64,000 nt of DNA from OLB6 sp964620125 (GCA_964620125.1 CAZUGQ010000011.1:16056-80055); one strand, 5' to 3'; positions 1 to 9,033 are shown, counted from the first letter of the stretch. Made by a program: numbers and translations. Notes: generated from the letters alone by a model not told the origin.

Positions 1-427
1 GCTGGAGTATCCTTCGTTCGACGAGGAAGTGGAGGTTGTGCGGAGCACCACACTTGAGCGCATGACGGAGGTTAGGCACATCATGGGTGCCGAAGAGATT
101 ATTGCTGCGCAAAACCTTGTGCGGCGTGTACCAGTGGCCGACAACGTCCTGCAGTATGCGGTGAAACTTGTGCATGCCACCAGACCCGGTGAAGGGGCTT
201 CGAAACGTGTGAATGACTTTATCTCCTACGGGGCAGGACCTCGTGCTTCGCAGTACCTGATTCTTGGTGCCAAGGCGCGAGCTGCTCTGGATGGTAGGCC
301 AACTCCCGAGATTGCAGATGTGAATGCAGTTGCTCTGCCGGTGCTGCGTCACCGAATCGTGACGAACTTTAACGCCGAAGCCGAAGGAGTGAATGCAGAC
401 GACATCGTGAAGACCTTGTCCGCCTAG
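1..427 (+). CDS. MoxR-family AAA+ ATPase, C-terminal part (5' end outside window)
   Basis: The reading frame is open from the left edge (codons from base 2) and stops at 425-427, so only about 141 C-terminal residues are seen. It opens with a YPSFDEE segment and continues through an alpha-helical lid with RRVPVADNVLQYAV and a GAGPRASQYL stretch, the usual end of MoxR ATPases. In this family those residues form the sensor-2/lid region. MoxR proteins are thought to act as chaperone-like ATPases in maturing other proteins, often beside DUF58 and von Willebrand A proteins; such partners would lie left of the window. The Walker motifs are not visible here. The family call is firm, the function unknown. 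Confidence 0.9.
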   Translation, partial: LEYPSFDEEVEVVRSTTLERMTEVRHIMGAEEIIAAQNLVRRVPVADNVLQYAVKLVHATRPGEGASKRVNDFISYGAGPRASQYLILGAKARAALDGRPTPEIADVNAVALPVLRHRIVTNFNAEAEGVNADDIVKTLSA

Positions 428-492
428 CGCTTACCGAATCAACAATCAAGTACCATGGTGCCGATCGAAAAAACGTGTAGTGCATAGAGGCA

Positions 493-936
493 TCATACTG
501 TTGCATGAACGCTCCAGTACACCATGGTTACCAGTGCCGATTCATCGTTAACGAATTCGCCGTACACCTCCACACATGGGTGCGCATAGCTAAGCCCCCT
601 GCGTATAATTTCTTCGCGCATGGCAGCGTTAACATCCAGGAGCTGCTGATATGGCCCAACATGCCGATACGACGCATGGTGATCCATCTGGAGATGGTGA
701 GTTTCCAAGCCTGATCGTTCGGGTGGTGCAACATCTAATGGAACTCCCACGAATTGGATGTGCCGTGGAAGATATATCCAGTGAAGTGATCCCGACGGCT
801 GCAGTCCATACTCCTCAAGCAGCGGAAACAGGTGCTGCATAATCTTGGTACCTGTGTACCCATAGTCAACCTCGAATGGCGCGTAGAGTCCGTAAAGTGT
901 TGCTGCGTAGGGTTCCATCGACAGGACGACATCCAT
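493..936 (-). CDS. GyrI-like small-molecule-binding domain protein
   Basis: 147 residues that read as a single stand-alone GyrI-like/effector-binding domain. The order LEEYGL, LHWIYLPRHIQFVGVPLDV, then HHASYRHVGPYQQL and a C-terminal CVEVYGEFVND fits the duplicated beta-alpha-beta-beta fold of SbmC/GyrI and AraC-type effector domains. No DNA-binding helix-turn-helix is attached, so it is not an AraC regulator itself. Such stand-alone domains bind small hydrophobic molecules or gyrase; which applies here is unknown. An internal ATG (MEPYAAT) seven codons in is an alternative start. It faces away from the following plus-strand gene. Confidence 0.6.
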   Translation of the reverse strand: MDVVLSMEPYAATLYGLYAPFEVDYGYTGTKIMQHLFPLLEEYGLQPSGSLHWIYLPRHIQFVGVPLDVAPPERSGLETHHLQMDHHASYRHVGPYQQLLDVNAAMREEIIRRGLSYAHPCVEVYGEFVNDESALVTMVYWSVHATV

Positions 937-977
937 AAATTCAGTCCATCTGTTTCGATCAATGGTGAGATGTTGCG

Positions 978-3011
978 ATGAACGCTACCTGTGTGTCACT
1001 TTTAGTGCTGATGTTCTTTGGCAGGCTTGCCGCTCAAACATACACGTACACGCAAACAACGGGGGAGCAGCCCTACACGGCCAGTATCCGACCCTCAGCG
1101 AGTCTGTTGTTGAAAGGACCGGCAAATCAGGTTCTGAGTTCATGGCAACAGGTACCCTTTGACTGCACGTTCTATGGCGAACCGGTTACAGGGTATTATG
1201 CCAGCGACAACGGGTACATCACGTTCGACAGCAGTGCCCGTGGATCGGTTTCTCCTGTTGGCATGGTAGGTGGCACTACGGATCCACCAAACAACTGCAT
1301 CTACGGTTTTTGGGAGGAGCTGGCATTGTATTCGGGGCAACCAGCCTGGTCGCATGAAGTTCGCAGCATTACGATTGGTACGGCACCCAACAGATACCAT
1401 GTGGTTATGTGGATCAGCGCCGTATCGCGCACTGCTAGCAGTACCAGCGGCATTTCTTTTGCAATCGTATTAAAAGAGGCAGGGGGCTTTGCAATCGTAC
1501 AGGTTGCCGGAAATCACAACAACACCTTTGCTGGTAGTATCGGTGCTGAGAATGCCGATGGAACAAACGCCGTGTTTGTAGATGGCAGTGGTTCGCTTGA
1601 TTTTCCACCCCTAGGTCCGATGGGGTATGATGACGTAACGTACGATTTCACGTTCACAACCTCGTTGCGTGATTTAGCCATCAAGCAGATCGTGGTTCCG
1701 CCAACCGTGATCGTAGGCTCGCAGTTCGATGCTTCGGTCGTGGTAACGAATTCCGGTGCCGAAGCCATCACGTTGGCAACCGTACAGGTCCAGGCTGATG
1801 GCATTGAGCCTATGCAGTTGCTTTTGAATAAGGTCCTGGCAAGTGGGCACAGCGACACTCTGCAGCTGGGAGTAAAGATCTCGGCAGCAAGCGCCGGTGC
1901 TTTCATTACCGTAACCGCAGCAATCGTTGATGTGAATGGAGAAGGTGCCGACGACAGACCCAGTAACGATGTGCTATCAACACGTGTTATGTCTCGCCGG
2001 GGAGTTTCGGTGCCACGTAGGCCGCTCGTTGAGGAGTTTACCGGAGCATGGTGTGGGTGGTGTCCCGATGGTGCACTGATCATGAAGTCCATCGAGCAGC
2101 AGTATCCGCAGGCTGTGCTTGTAGCCATCCATGCCAATCAGGTTGACAGCATGGTTATCCCAACGGGACAGGAGCTGGCTACGATGTATCGGCCCTCATT
2201 TCCCACAGCCATGATTGACCGCACGAAGTTCGATGGATCTACAGGTGTGCCCATTTCTCGAAGTGGAGGTGCTTGGCAGAAGCGTGTGGCTGAGCAGCTG
2301 ACGAAGGAGAGCGTTGTGTTGATTGCAATCGAACCTCGCTCTTCGAAGGAAATGGAATTGATTGCGGCAACCGTTCGCGTAACGTTTGTTGACGACGTAC
2401 CTGCCGATCGGTACAGTCTGCATGTGTGGCTTACGGAGGATGGTATCAGCAAACCCATACCGGGGTATCGCCAGCGTAACTATTACAGTTCGAATCCAGA
2501 TTATCCCTATCATCCGCTGTATTCGCAACCACCATACATCGATGATTGGCAGCACAACCACGTTCTGCGCGAAAGTTTTACAGGCACATTTGGTGACACC
2601 CTGATCATTCCGTTTCAACCAGTTGTGGGAGATACGTATTCGCTGGTGGTGAGTACAACGGCATTGGCATCATACATCCCGGAGAACAGTAGGATTGTTG
2701 CCTTCGTTGCAAGACATCATTCTACCGACAACACGCAGCGCCAAGTACTCAATGCGCAGGAGGCGATAGTATTGGGAAAAACCAGTTCCGTGGAGCATGA
2801 AGGCAAGGATGCCAAGACCATCTATCCAAATCCATCGAGCAAGGGATACTTCCGCCTGTTACATTCGGAGCATGCCGTAGTTGCCGACCTCATGGGCAGG
2901 GTGTTGTGGCAAGGAGGCGGAGATGTTCAGGTGGACTGTTCTGCATGGCCGTCAGGTGTTTATGTGGTACGGCAGGGAACGGCAACAACGTTGCTTACCG
3001 TGATGCGGTAG
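978..3011 (+). CDS. Omp28-like secreted thioredoxin-fold protein with type IX sorting domain
   Basis: 677 residues with an N-terminal signal peptide ending near LAAQ. The first 220 residues form a beta-rich region, followed by a CARDB-like segment (IVVPPTVIVGSQFDASVVVTN). A thioredoxin-like Omp28 domain follows, with EEFTGAWCGWCPDG carrying a CxxC pair at C359/C362. The last about 60 residues (IYPNPSS to the end) look like a type IX secretion C-terminal domain. The protein is probably exported to the cell surface, where the CxxC could act in thiol-disulfide exchange; that activity is inferred. It lies 8 bases upstream of der with no terminator between them. The dispersed AGGGGGCTT motif occurs inside it at 1481. 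Confidence 0.8.
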   Translation: MNATCVSLLVLMFFGRLAAQTYTYTQTTGEQPYTASIRPSASLLLKGPANQVLSSWQQVPFDCTFYGEPVTGYYASDNGYITFDSSARGSVSPVGMVGGTTDPPNNCIYGFWEELALYSGQPAWSHEVRSITIGTAPNRYHVVMWISAVSRTASSTSGISFAIVLKEAGGFAIVQVAGNHNNTFAGSIGAENADGTNAVFVDGSGSLDFPPLGPMGYDDVTYDFTFTTSLRDLAIKQIVVPPTVIVGSQFDASVVVTNSGAEAITLATVQVQADGIEPMQLLLNKVLASGHSDTLQLGVKISAASAGAFITVTAAIVDVNGEGADDRPSNDVLSTRVMSRRGVSVPRRPLVEEFTGAWCGWCPDGALIMKSIEQQYPQAVLVAIHANQVDSMVIPTGQELATMYRPSFPTAMIDRTKFDGSTGVPISRSGGAWQKRVAEQLTKESVVLIAIEPRSSKEMELIAATVRVTFVDDVPADRYSLHVWLTEDGISKPIPGYRQRNYYSSNPDYPYHPLYSQPPYIDDWQHNHVLRESFTGTFGDTLIIPFQPVVGDTYSLVVSTTALASYIPENSRIVAFVARHHSTDNTQRQVLNAQEAIVLGKTSSVEHEGKDAKTIYPNPSSKGYFRLLHSEHAVVADLMGRVLWQGGGDVQVDCSAWPSGVYVVRQGTATTLLTVMR

Positions 3012-3019
3012 CTTTGTGA

Positions 3020-4330
3020 ATGGGATTGGTAGCTATCGTTGGCCGACCGAATGTTGGCAAGAGCACGTTGTTCAACCGCATCATCGAAGAACGGCATGCC
3101 ATCGTTGAGAGCGTGCCTGGTGTAACGCGCGACCGATTATATGCCAAGGCAGAGTGGGCTGGCAAGAGTTTTCAGCTTGTTGACACCGGCGGCATCGTTC
3201 CCGACAGCGAAGAATTGTTCGACAAGGCCATTCGGGAACAAGCCGTGCTGGCCATTGAAGAGGCTGATCACATCCTCTTTGTTGTTGATGGACGAGACGG
3301 CCTAACCCCGACGGATAGAGATATTGCCGACATGCTTCGGCAAAGCCGCAAGCCTGTAACTCTTGTTGTGAACAAGTGTGATGCACCACATAGCGACTTG
3401 ATGGCAGCCGAGTTCTACGAACTTGGATTGGGCGAACCATTCCCAATAAGTGCACTCAACGGTAGGAGCACTGGAGACTTTCTGGATGAAGTAGTGAAAG
3501 GTCTGCCGAACGTTGAAGAGCAAGTAGACACTCGCCTGAAGATTGCAGTGGTAGGCCGACCGAATGTTGGCAAGAGTTCACTAACCAATGCGCTGCTTGG
3601 CAAAGACCGGATGGTGGTTACACCGATTGCTGGAACCACGCGAGACGCTATAGACAGCGTGGTTACGTACTACGGACAGGAAATCGTCCTTATTGATACA
3701 GCCGGACTGCGCCGCAAGAGCCAGATCAAGGAAAGCGTTGAGCTGTACTCCACCATGCGTACATCCCGAGCCATCGACAGGTGTGACGTTGCCATCGTTA
3801 TGCTGGATGCAACGCAAGGGCTGGAGCAGCAGGACAAACGGATTCTCAGTGAGGTTGAAGAAGCGCGTAAGGGAATCATCATAGCCGTAAACAAGTGGGA
3901 CTTGGTGGAGAAGGACACCAAGACGGCCGATGCCTTTACCACCACCATCCGTGAGGAGCTCCGCACGCTGGATTATGCTCCCGTGGTGTACATCAGTGCA
4001 GCAACCCGACAGCGAATCACCAAGGTGCTGGAGATGGCCATCGCAATTCAGGAACGAAGAGAAGCACGCATCCCAACCCACGAAATCAATGAACGGCTCA
4101 TCGAGATCCTCGAGAAGACGCCCCCGCCAAGCATTCGTGGTCGCGACTTACGGATCAACTACGTTACCCAGGTTCGCAGTGCACCACCGGTTTTTGCATT
4201 CTTCCTGAACTTTCCTGACCTGCTGCCCGACAGTTACAAGCGGTACATCGAGCGGCAGCTTCGCAAGCTGTATGACTTCGAAGGCGTACCCATTTCCTTC
4301 CTGTTTCGAAAGAAGAGTTCGCGAGACTAG
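3020..4330 (+). CDS. der: GTPase Der (EngA), ribosome assembly
   Basis: 436 residues, the standard Der length. Two tandem GTPase domains each carry a P-loop GRPNVGKS (residues 8-15 and 179-186), with VDTGG and IDTAGL G3 motifs and NKCD/NKWD G4 motifs. A C-terminal KH-like domain ends in RKKSSRD. Der binds the 50S subunit and is essential for late ribosome assembly. The ATG directly follows an in-frame TGA, so the start is certain. The 3' end overlaps the converging TauE gene by 4 bases. Confidence 0.98.
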   Translation: MGLVAIVGRPNVGKSTLFNRIIEERHAIVESVPGVTRDRLYAKAEWAGKSFQLVDTGGIVPDSEELFDKAIREQAVLAIEEADHILFVVDGRDGLTPTDRDIADMLRQSRKPVTLVVNKCDAPHSDLMAAEFYELGLGEPFPISALNGRSTGDFLDEVVKGLPNVEEQVDTRLKIAVVGRPNVGKSSLTNALLGKDRMVVTPIAGTTRDAIDSVVTYYGQEIVLIDTAGLRRKSQIKESVELYSTMRTSRAIDRCDVAIVMLDATQGLEQQDKRILSEVEEARKGIIIAVNKWDLVEKDTKTADAFTTTIREELRTLDYAPVVYISAATRQRITKVLEMAIAIQERREARIPTHEINERLIEILEKTPPPSIRGRDLRINYVTQVRSAPPVFAFFLNFPDLLPDSYKRYIERQLRKLYDFEGVPISFLFRKKSSRD

Positions 4331-5073
4331 GCTGACAGCATCTCGACAGTGAGCACCACAACACCGATACTCACAACAACCCAGCCAAAGATGGTGCGAA
4401 GCTTTTGGGCATCAATACGGTGTGCAGCCACAAGCCCAATCGCGATACCAGCACATGCACAAGCCGTGAAGGTGAGAACAACCGGCCAATCATAGGATAC
4501 GCTGGCCGAGAGATCGCCAATCACACCCACTGCGCTGTTCACGCAGATCAAGGCTAGTGATGTTGCTACGGCCGACTTCATATCCAACCCAGCCCATATC
4601 ACCAGTGCGGGCGTCATCAGGAACCCCCCCCCAACGCCAAGGAATCCTGCAACGATACCAACCACGATTCCCAAAGCTGCAAGTCGGATCGGATGGGAAG
4701 GGGCTTGAGTTCCTGGCTTTTGAGCGTCACGGAGCATTGCGCTGCCAGCAAGCAGCAGGACAATCCCAAAGCACACCATTAGCACTGTGTTGAGTTCTAG
4801 GTTTATCGAACCCACCACAATATTCTGTGGCAGCGCGGGAAGAATCCACCGGCGGATGGTGAAAATGGTTAGCATCGTGGTGAGGCCAAACAACCAGAAT
4901 GCCGACCAATGAATGGTGCCACGCCAGATGTGAGGAATGCAGGCCACTCCCGTGGCAACCATCACGGCAAAGAAGGCGTAGCCACTTGCTAAGGTTGGTT
5001 CGATACCTCCGATATACACGAATGCAGGAACGGCTACGATGGCCCCACCCGCACCCAAGAGCCCAAGTGACAT
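4327..5073 (-). CDS. TauE/SafE-family sulfite/sulfur anion exporter
   Basis: 248 residues, almost all hydrophobic, with about seven transmembrane segments and the two Gly-rich repeats typical of TauE/SafE (LLGAGGAIVAVP near the start, FLGVGGGFLMTPALV near residue 145). These proteins export sulfite or sulfonates. It is last in a minus-strand run of Crp/Fnr regulator, persulfide dioxygenase-rhodanese and rhodanese, so it probably removes sulfite made from sulfide. The ATG at 5073 falls inside the first membrane helix. The frame continues upstream with more helix residues but no ATG, GTG or TTG before the stop at 5158-5160, so the true start may be non-standard (see finding). A run of nine C lies at 4624-4632. 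Confidence 0.9.
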   Translation of the reverse strand: MSLGLLGAGGAIVAVPAFVYIGGIEPTLASGYAFFAVMVATGVACIPHIWRGTIHWSAFWLFGLTTMLTIFTIRRWILPALPQNIVVGSINLELNTVLMVCFGIVLLLAGSAMLRDAQKPGTQAPSHPIRLAALGIVVGIVAGFLGVGGGFLMTPALVIWAGLDMKSAVATSLALICVNSAVGVIGDLSASVSYDWPVVLTFTACACAGIAIGLVAAHRIDAQKLRTIFGWVVVSIGVVVLTVEMLSA

Positions 5074-5102
5074 TCCAAAGAGAACAGCGATGATGTACAG
5101 CG

Positions 5103-5396
5103 CTACCAGGAGAGCAGTCCACCTTTCAGGTTTACAGGATTCTTGAAGTCCATCATTTCAAGGAACATGCACGCTTGGGCAGAGCGGTTCCCGGACCGAC
5201 AGTAAACGATGAGCTCCTGATCTCGAAGGTGCTCAAGTTCACCGATGCGTTGCTCAAGCTCGTGGAGTGGGATGTGTATTGCGCCTTCGATATGTCCGGC
5301 ATCCCACTCCTCCTGCCGACGTACGTCGAGCAGGTGAACAGATTCTCCATTCTCAATTCTTCGCTTCAGGATCTCCGGTGTTGTTTGTTGTTGCAT
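5103..5396 (-). CDS. single-domain rhodanese (sulfurtransferase)
   Basis: 97 residues when started at the ATG preceded by AGGAG (start 5396); a longer frame reaching 5468 would overlap the upstream gene and lacks support. The domain is a complete rhodanese with VHLLDVRRQEEW, the GHI turn, and the active-site loop CRSGNRS with catalytic Cys66. It would carry a persulfide sulfur between the upstream CstB-like enzyme and acceptors. It lies 7 bases after the dioxygenase gene and directly before the TauE exporter, so the three are almost certainly one transcript. Confidence 0.93.
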   Translation of the reverse strand: MQQQTTPEILKRRIENGESVHLLDVRRQEEWDAGHIEGAIHIPLHELEQRIGELEHLRDQELIVYCRSGNRSAQACMFLEMMDFKNPVNLKGGLLSW

Positions 5397-5403
5397 GCTA
5401 CTC

Positions 5404-6822
5404 CTATGCGACCAAGGTATCGCCGACTTCGACGGGTGCCTGAGCCCCCTTCCAGCCGTTAAAACCAAGTGGGAAGTTCTTTACGTTATGAAAGCCCTTA
5501 TGCAGCAGAAGGCTAGCAGCTATGCTTGACCTGTCGCCAGCAGTGCAGCTGAGAACCACTGTACCGTGATGTGGTATCGCATCGAGTTGTGTGAGGATGT
5601 AACCGGTGTGAATGTTCTTCGAGCCGGGGATGTGTGCCTGTTCAAAGTCAACGGCATTTCTCACATCAATAATCGTAACATCCGGGTTGCCCAGGCTCTG
5701 GTGCAACTGATCGAGCGAGATCTGCTCCACAATCTCCAGCTTTCTACCTGCTTGGGTCCAAGCCTGAATATCCGGTAGGTATCCAGCCACCGAATCGAGA
5801 CCAATGCGCATCAGTTTTCGCATCAGATCGTCGGTTGTGGATGGATGGGCGATGAGCAGAAATGGTTCATCATACGACAGTATCCAGCCCGCCCAGGTGC
5901 TAAACGTTTTGTTGTTGGGTATGCTGATCGTTCCAGGAATGTGTCCGGCCGCGTAATCCGCCTTGTTTCGAGTATCTACCACCAGCTTGTTCGATTGCAA
6001 AGCTTCGGCTATGTCGGCCACGGTTACTTCACTGATTGATGGTACACTGGTAAGTAGCGGCCTAGGCACCTTGTTCAAGTGTTTCATCTTGGCAAAGTAG
6101 AATGGTGGCTCAGGCTGCCCATGAAGCAGATCCTGGACAAAGTCATCTTCGTTGGTATGCTTAAAGGCCCAGTTAACTAGCTTCTCATAACCCACCGTGC
6201 TGGAGGGTACGGATCCAAGAGCCTTTCCACACGCGCTACCAGCACCGTGAGCAGGGTGAACTTGCACATGATCCGGTAGGGCTCGAAACCGCTCGAGTGA
6301 TTTCCAGAGTTGCCGAGCACCTGCATCCATGGTGTTCTTGTAGCCTGCGGCTTTTTCGAGAAGATCGGGCCGACCGACATCACCGACGAACACGAAGTCG
6401 CCAGTGAAAATCATCACTGGTACCTCCGGACTTGCAGGAGTATCGGTTACCAGAAACGAGATGTGTTCTGGAGTGTGTCCCGGCGTGTGGAGTACCTGAA
6501 TCTTCAGGTTGCCAACCATGAAGACGTCTCCATCACGAAGGCCCACATGGTCGAATTCATACTGCCAATCGGCACCTCCTTCGTCACTCAGGTACATGGG
6601 CGCCTTGGTAAGCTCGTGCAGTTCTCGCGTTCCTGCTAAAAAATCGGCATGGATATGCGTTTCGGCGAGGTGGGTGATGTTCAGACGTTCCTTGCGTGCA
6701 ACGTCCAAGTACGTATCCACATCACGCTTTGCATCGATCACCAGGCATTCGCCCGTTTGCTGACAACCCACCATGTAGGAAGCATGCGCCAGACCTGGTT
6801 CGTATATCTGTTTGAAGAACAT
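5404..6822 (-). CDS. CstB-like persulfide dioxygenase-rhodanese fusion
   Basis: 472 residues. The N-terminal metallo-beta-lactamase fold has THIHADFL (H56, H58, D60), HTPGHTPEHISF and IFTGDFVFVGDVGRPDLL, the iron-binding pattern of ETHE1-type persulfide dioxygenases. It is followed by a rhodanese-like domain lacking a catalytic Cys (residues about 265-360) and a second rhodanese domain with CTAGDR (Cys426). This MBL-Rhd-Rhd order matches staphylococcal CstB, which oxidises persulfides to thiosulfate/sulfite. GGAG precedes the ATG. It heads a sulfur operon with rhodanese and TauE, and the Crp/Fnr gene lies just upstream on the same strand. The dispersed GAGCCCCCTTCC motif is present at 5442. 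Confidence 0.9.
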   Translation of the reverse strand: MFFKQIYEPGLAHASYMVGCQQTGECLVIDAKRDVDTYLDVARKERLNITHLAETHIHADFLAGTRELHELTKAPMYLSDEGGADWQYEFDHVGLRDGDVFMVGNLKIQVLHTPGHTPEHISFLVTDTPASPEVPVMIFTGDFVFVGDVGRPDLLEKAAGYKNTMDAGARQLWKSLERFRALPDHVQVHPAHGAGSACGKALGSVPSSTVGYEKLVNWAFKHTNEDDFVQDLLHGQPEPPFYFAKMKHLNKVPRPLLTSVPSISEVTVADIAEALQSNKLVVDTRNKADYAAGHIPGTISIPNNKTFSTWAGWILSYDEPFLLIAHPSTTDDLMRKLMRIGLDSVAGYLPDIQAWTQAGRKLEIVEQISLDQLHQSLGNPDVTIIDVRNAVDFEQAHIPGSKNIHTGYILTQLDAIPHHGTVVLSCTAGDRSSIAASLLLHKGFHNVKNFPLGFNGWKGAQAPVEVGDTLVA

Positions 6823-6911
6823 GAATGCTCCGTTTCTTTGTGACGAGGTAGAACCTATGCGAACCTAGTGAGAACGCGAGTGGCGTTTAGGGACGAATGT
6901 CACTACAATAC

Positions 6912-7583
6912 TTACAAGACTGAGGAACGGGAGGAACTTATTCTAGCCAGGCCCTTGCGATCAATAATCTGAATGTGGCCTCGGGAGAGTTTTACATAAC
7001 CGCGCTGATTAAAGTCATGGAGGAGTCTGGTAACAACCTCTCGAGCAGTTCCGGCTTCTTCGGCCAACTGTTCATGAGTGATAACGATTACATCGCTGTG
7101 ATGTCGAGCCCCATACTCCAGTAAGATTGCTGCCAGTCGCTCATCCATGCGGTGGAAGGCAATTTCCTCGATTAACATCATGGCATCAGTAAGCCTTGTG
7201 GCAAAGGATGCATAGAGGTACTCCCGTGCCTCGCGGCTCTTGTCAACCAGGTGCTGGAATGCTTCAATGCTCACCGTGAGCACTCGGGCTTCCTCCTCCA
7301 CGATGGCCGATGCCTGGTGAATTGGGTTGTTGAGCGCACAGCTCATTGCTAATGCACAGGCATCCCCGGGTCCTAGGCGATACAACGTGATAGACCGCCC
7401 TGTAGAGTGTTCCTTGTATACGCGTATGGTGCCGGAAACCACGAATCCCACTCGCCCGCAGCCTTCGTGCTCACGGAACACGAAGGTGCCCACAGGCATG
7501 AGCACTAGTTCCGGATTAGCACTGCGTACAAAAGCTAACTCCTCGGGAACATCGTTGGCGTTTAATGGAAGAACGTGCGACAT
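6912..7583 (-). CDS. Crp/Fnr-family transcription regulator, likely sulfur-responsive
   Basis: 223 residues from the ATG that follows AGGAG (MSHVLP; 7583). The N-terminal cyclic-nucleotide-type beta-barrel carries GCGRVGFVVSG and a Cys-containing GDACALAMSCALNN segment. The C-terminal winged helix has EQLAEEAGTAREVVTRLLHDF as recognition helix. It lacks the N-terminal Cys cluster of oxygen-sensing Fnr. The cysteines in the GDACALAMSC turn could be redox or persulfide sensors, an inference from context: it sits 89 bases upstream of the CstB-like operon on the same strand. A GTG four codons upstream is possible, but the Shine-Dalgarno favours the ATG. Confidence 0.85.
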   Translation of the reverse strand: MSHVLPLNANDVPEELAFVRSANPELVLMPVGTFVFREHEGCGRVGFVVSGTIRVYKEHSTGRSITLYRLGPGDACALAMSCALNNPIHQASAIVEEEARVLTVSIEAFQHLVDKSREAREYLYASFATRLTDAMMLIEEIAFHRMDERLAAILLEYGARHHSDVIVITHEQLAEEAGTAREVVTRLLHDFNQRGYVKLSRGHIQIIDRKGLARISSSRSSVL

Positions 7584-7722
7584 AGCTCCTGACACCGTGC
7601 TGAATTGGGTTTCAGTGAAAATTACGCTATGTCTATCAGGCGAAATGAACTGTTCGTCAATTCCGGGTGGCTTGGCTTAGCGTATCAACGTTGATTGCAC
7701 TCCAACATCTTTTGGAGCAACG

Positions 7723-8247
7723 ATGCAGCTGAACACCAGGATGGTCCACCAATACATCACAAAACGGTACAGTGATGCTAGCAGCGACGATATTGATGAT
7801 GCTGTGAGCTACTCCTTCATTACCGTTTGGAAGGCTACCGAGGCGGGAGTAGTAATACGCTGCCCCGAAGCATTTGCCATCACTGTGGCCAAGCGTGCTA
7901 TAACGGCACAAATCAGGTGGCGTGAAAAGTACGTTCATCCTGACGACGATTCACGTTATGACTGGCCTATAGAATCAAGCAGGTTCTTTGGATATGAACT
8001 ACCTGACCCGACCACACGCATGGATGCCGAGCAGATTCTTCGCGAAGCACCCGCAACGTACGCTACGGTACTCCGAAAACACTACCTGGAAGGACAGTCC
8101 TTTAACGATATTGCCACGTCTGACGGCATTACCCCTGCCTGTGTTCGTAAACGTCATGAGCGTGCACTAAAGTGGGCTCGAAAACACTTTGCAGAACAAC
8201 GGTCAGATGGCAGTGAAGCCGAGGAGCAACGTGCAGTCGATGAGTAG
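7723..8247 (+). CDS. ECF sigma-70-like factor
   Basis: 174 residues. Residues about 15-65 resemble sigma region 2 (DIDDAVSYSFITVWKATE, then an alpha-helical core-binding segment). Residues about 105-150 resemble region 4, with a helix-turn-helix ILREAPATYATVLRKHYLEGQSFNDIATSDGITPACVRKRHERAL. The spacing fits small ECF sigma factors. GGAG precedes the ATG. No anti-sigma gene is adjacent. It diverges from the Crp/Fnr regulator, and its last 45 bases overlap the end of the oppositely oriented UbiA-like gene. It could instead be a sigma-related DNA-binding protein that no longer binds polymerase. Confidence 0.65.
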   Translation: MQLNTRMVHQYITKRYSDASSDDIDDAVSYSFITVWKATEAGVVIRCPEAFAITVAKRAITAQIRWREKYVHPDDDSRYDWPIESSRFFGYELPDPTTRMDAEQILREAPATYATVLRKHYLEGQSFNDIATSDGITPACVRKRHERALKWARKHFAEQRSDGSEAEEQRAVDE

Positions 8248-9027
8248 TCGCGCATTGTCGATGTTCTGCCAGCGCCGCTCCAGCATGAGTGCATACGAAG
8301 TAGTGATGACCATGAATGCAATACCAATTCTGTGCACCTTCGGTTGTGCGATAAGAAGTAGTCCGATACTTGCTATAAGCAACAAACAGACCACGAGAGT
8401 GAGATTGATCGAATTCCGTGGTAGGGAGCGGGCAATACTCGGCATTTTGCTGACGACGTCTGTTGCTTCATCAAGGATGCTGAGCAACATGACATCAACT
8501 AGAACACACAGGCAACACCCGATGAATGCCAGCAGTGGCACCGCGAGTGCATAAGCGAAGTGTGAGTTCGTATCGAGCACATAAAGAACGTACGGAATGC
8601 ACCATGCCGCGAGTGTATAGGTAACGGCAACGTTTACATCCTTAACTACCCCAACCCATAGCAATCGAGATCTTTGCCAGATCACATGTGATAGAGTGAG
8701 CATCCCTATCATACATCCAGCAACAATGCCCTGCCATGGCATAAACCAGGCCGCAAGGAGCAAGGCGGCAACACCACTCGCAATAGCTGCTAGAAAGAGT
8801 ACACGTTTGTGCCTGGCATGAAACCGATGCCGCGAGGTATCTGGCTGGTGACTGGCGTTGCGAGTGTCAATCAACCTATCCAGGGTATACACACACCAAG
8901 AAGCCAGTGCGGCAATGACAAACCACCACCACGGCATGGAGATAGCGAAAGCTCGAGCAGCAACTAGACCTATTGCTATCACACCAAGTGCAACCTCGAT
9001 GTTTAGATATCGAAGTACACGTATCAT
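8203..9027 (-). CDS. UbiA-like polytopic membrane protein
   Basis: 274 residues with about eight hydrophobic segments. The stretch CVYTLDRLIDTRNA after the second helix resembles the first Asp-rich motif of UbiA-superfamily prenyltransferases (D-R-x-x-D). A second clear Asp-rich motif is not obvious; VDVMLLSILDEATD near residue 180 is the only candidate. If an enzyme, it would transfer a prenyl chain to an aromatic or other acceptor in the membrane. I call it UbiA-like rather than assign a substrate. It lies 6 bases after the helical-protein gene at 9034-9462 and overlaps the sigma-like gene tail-to-tail by 45 bases. Confidence 0.5.
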   Translation of the reverse strand: MIRVLRYLNIEVALGVIAIGLVAARAFAISMPWWWFVIAALASWCVYTLDRLIDTRNASHQPDTSRHRFHARHKRVLFLAAIASGVAALLLAAWFMPWQGIVAGCMIGMLTLSHVIWQRSRLLWVGVVKDVNVAVTYTLAAWCIPYVLYVLDTNSHFAYALAVPLLAFIGCCLCVLVDVMLLSILDEATDVVSKMPSIARSLPRNSINLTLVVCLLLIASIGLLLIAQPKVHRIGIAFMVITTSYALMLERRWQNIDNARLLIDCTLLLGFTAI

Positions 9028-9033
9028 TCGCTG

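Noticed and set aside
1514..2137. 207-residue minus-strand frame opposite the Omp28-like gene
   Set aside because: Low-complexity Ser/Thr/Pro translation, no family resemblance; the plus-strand gene has signal peptide, CxxC and sorting domain.
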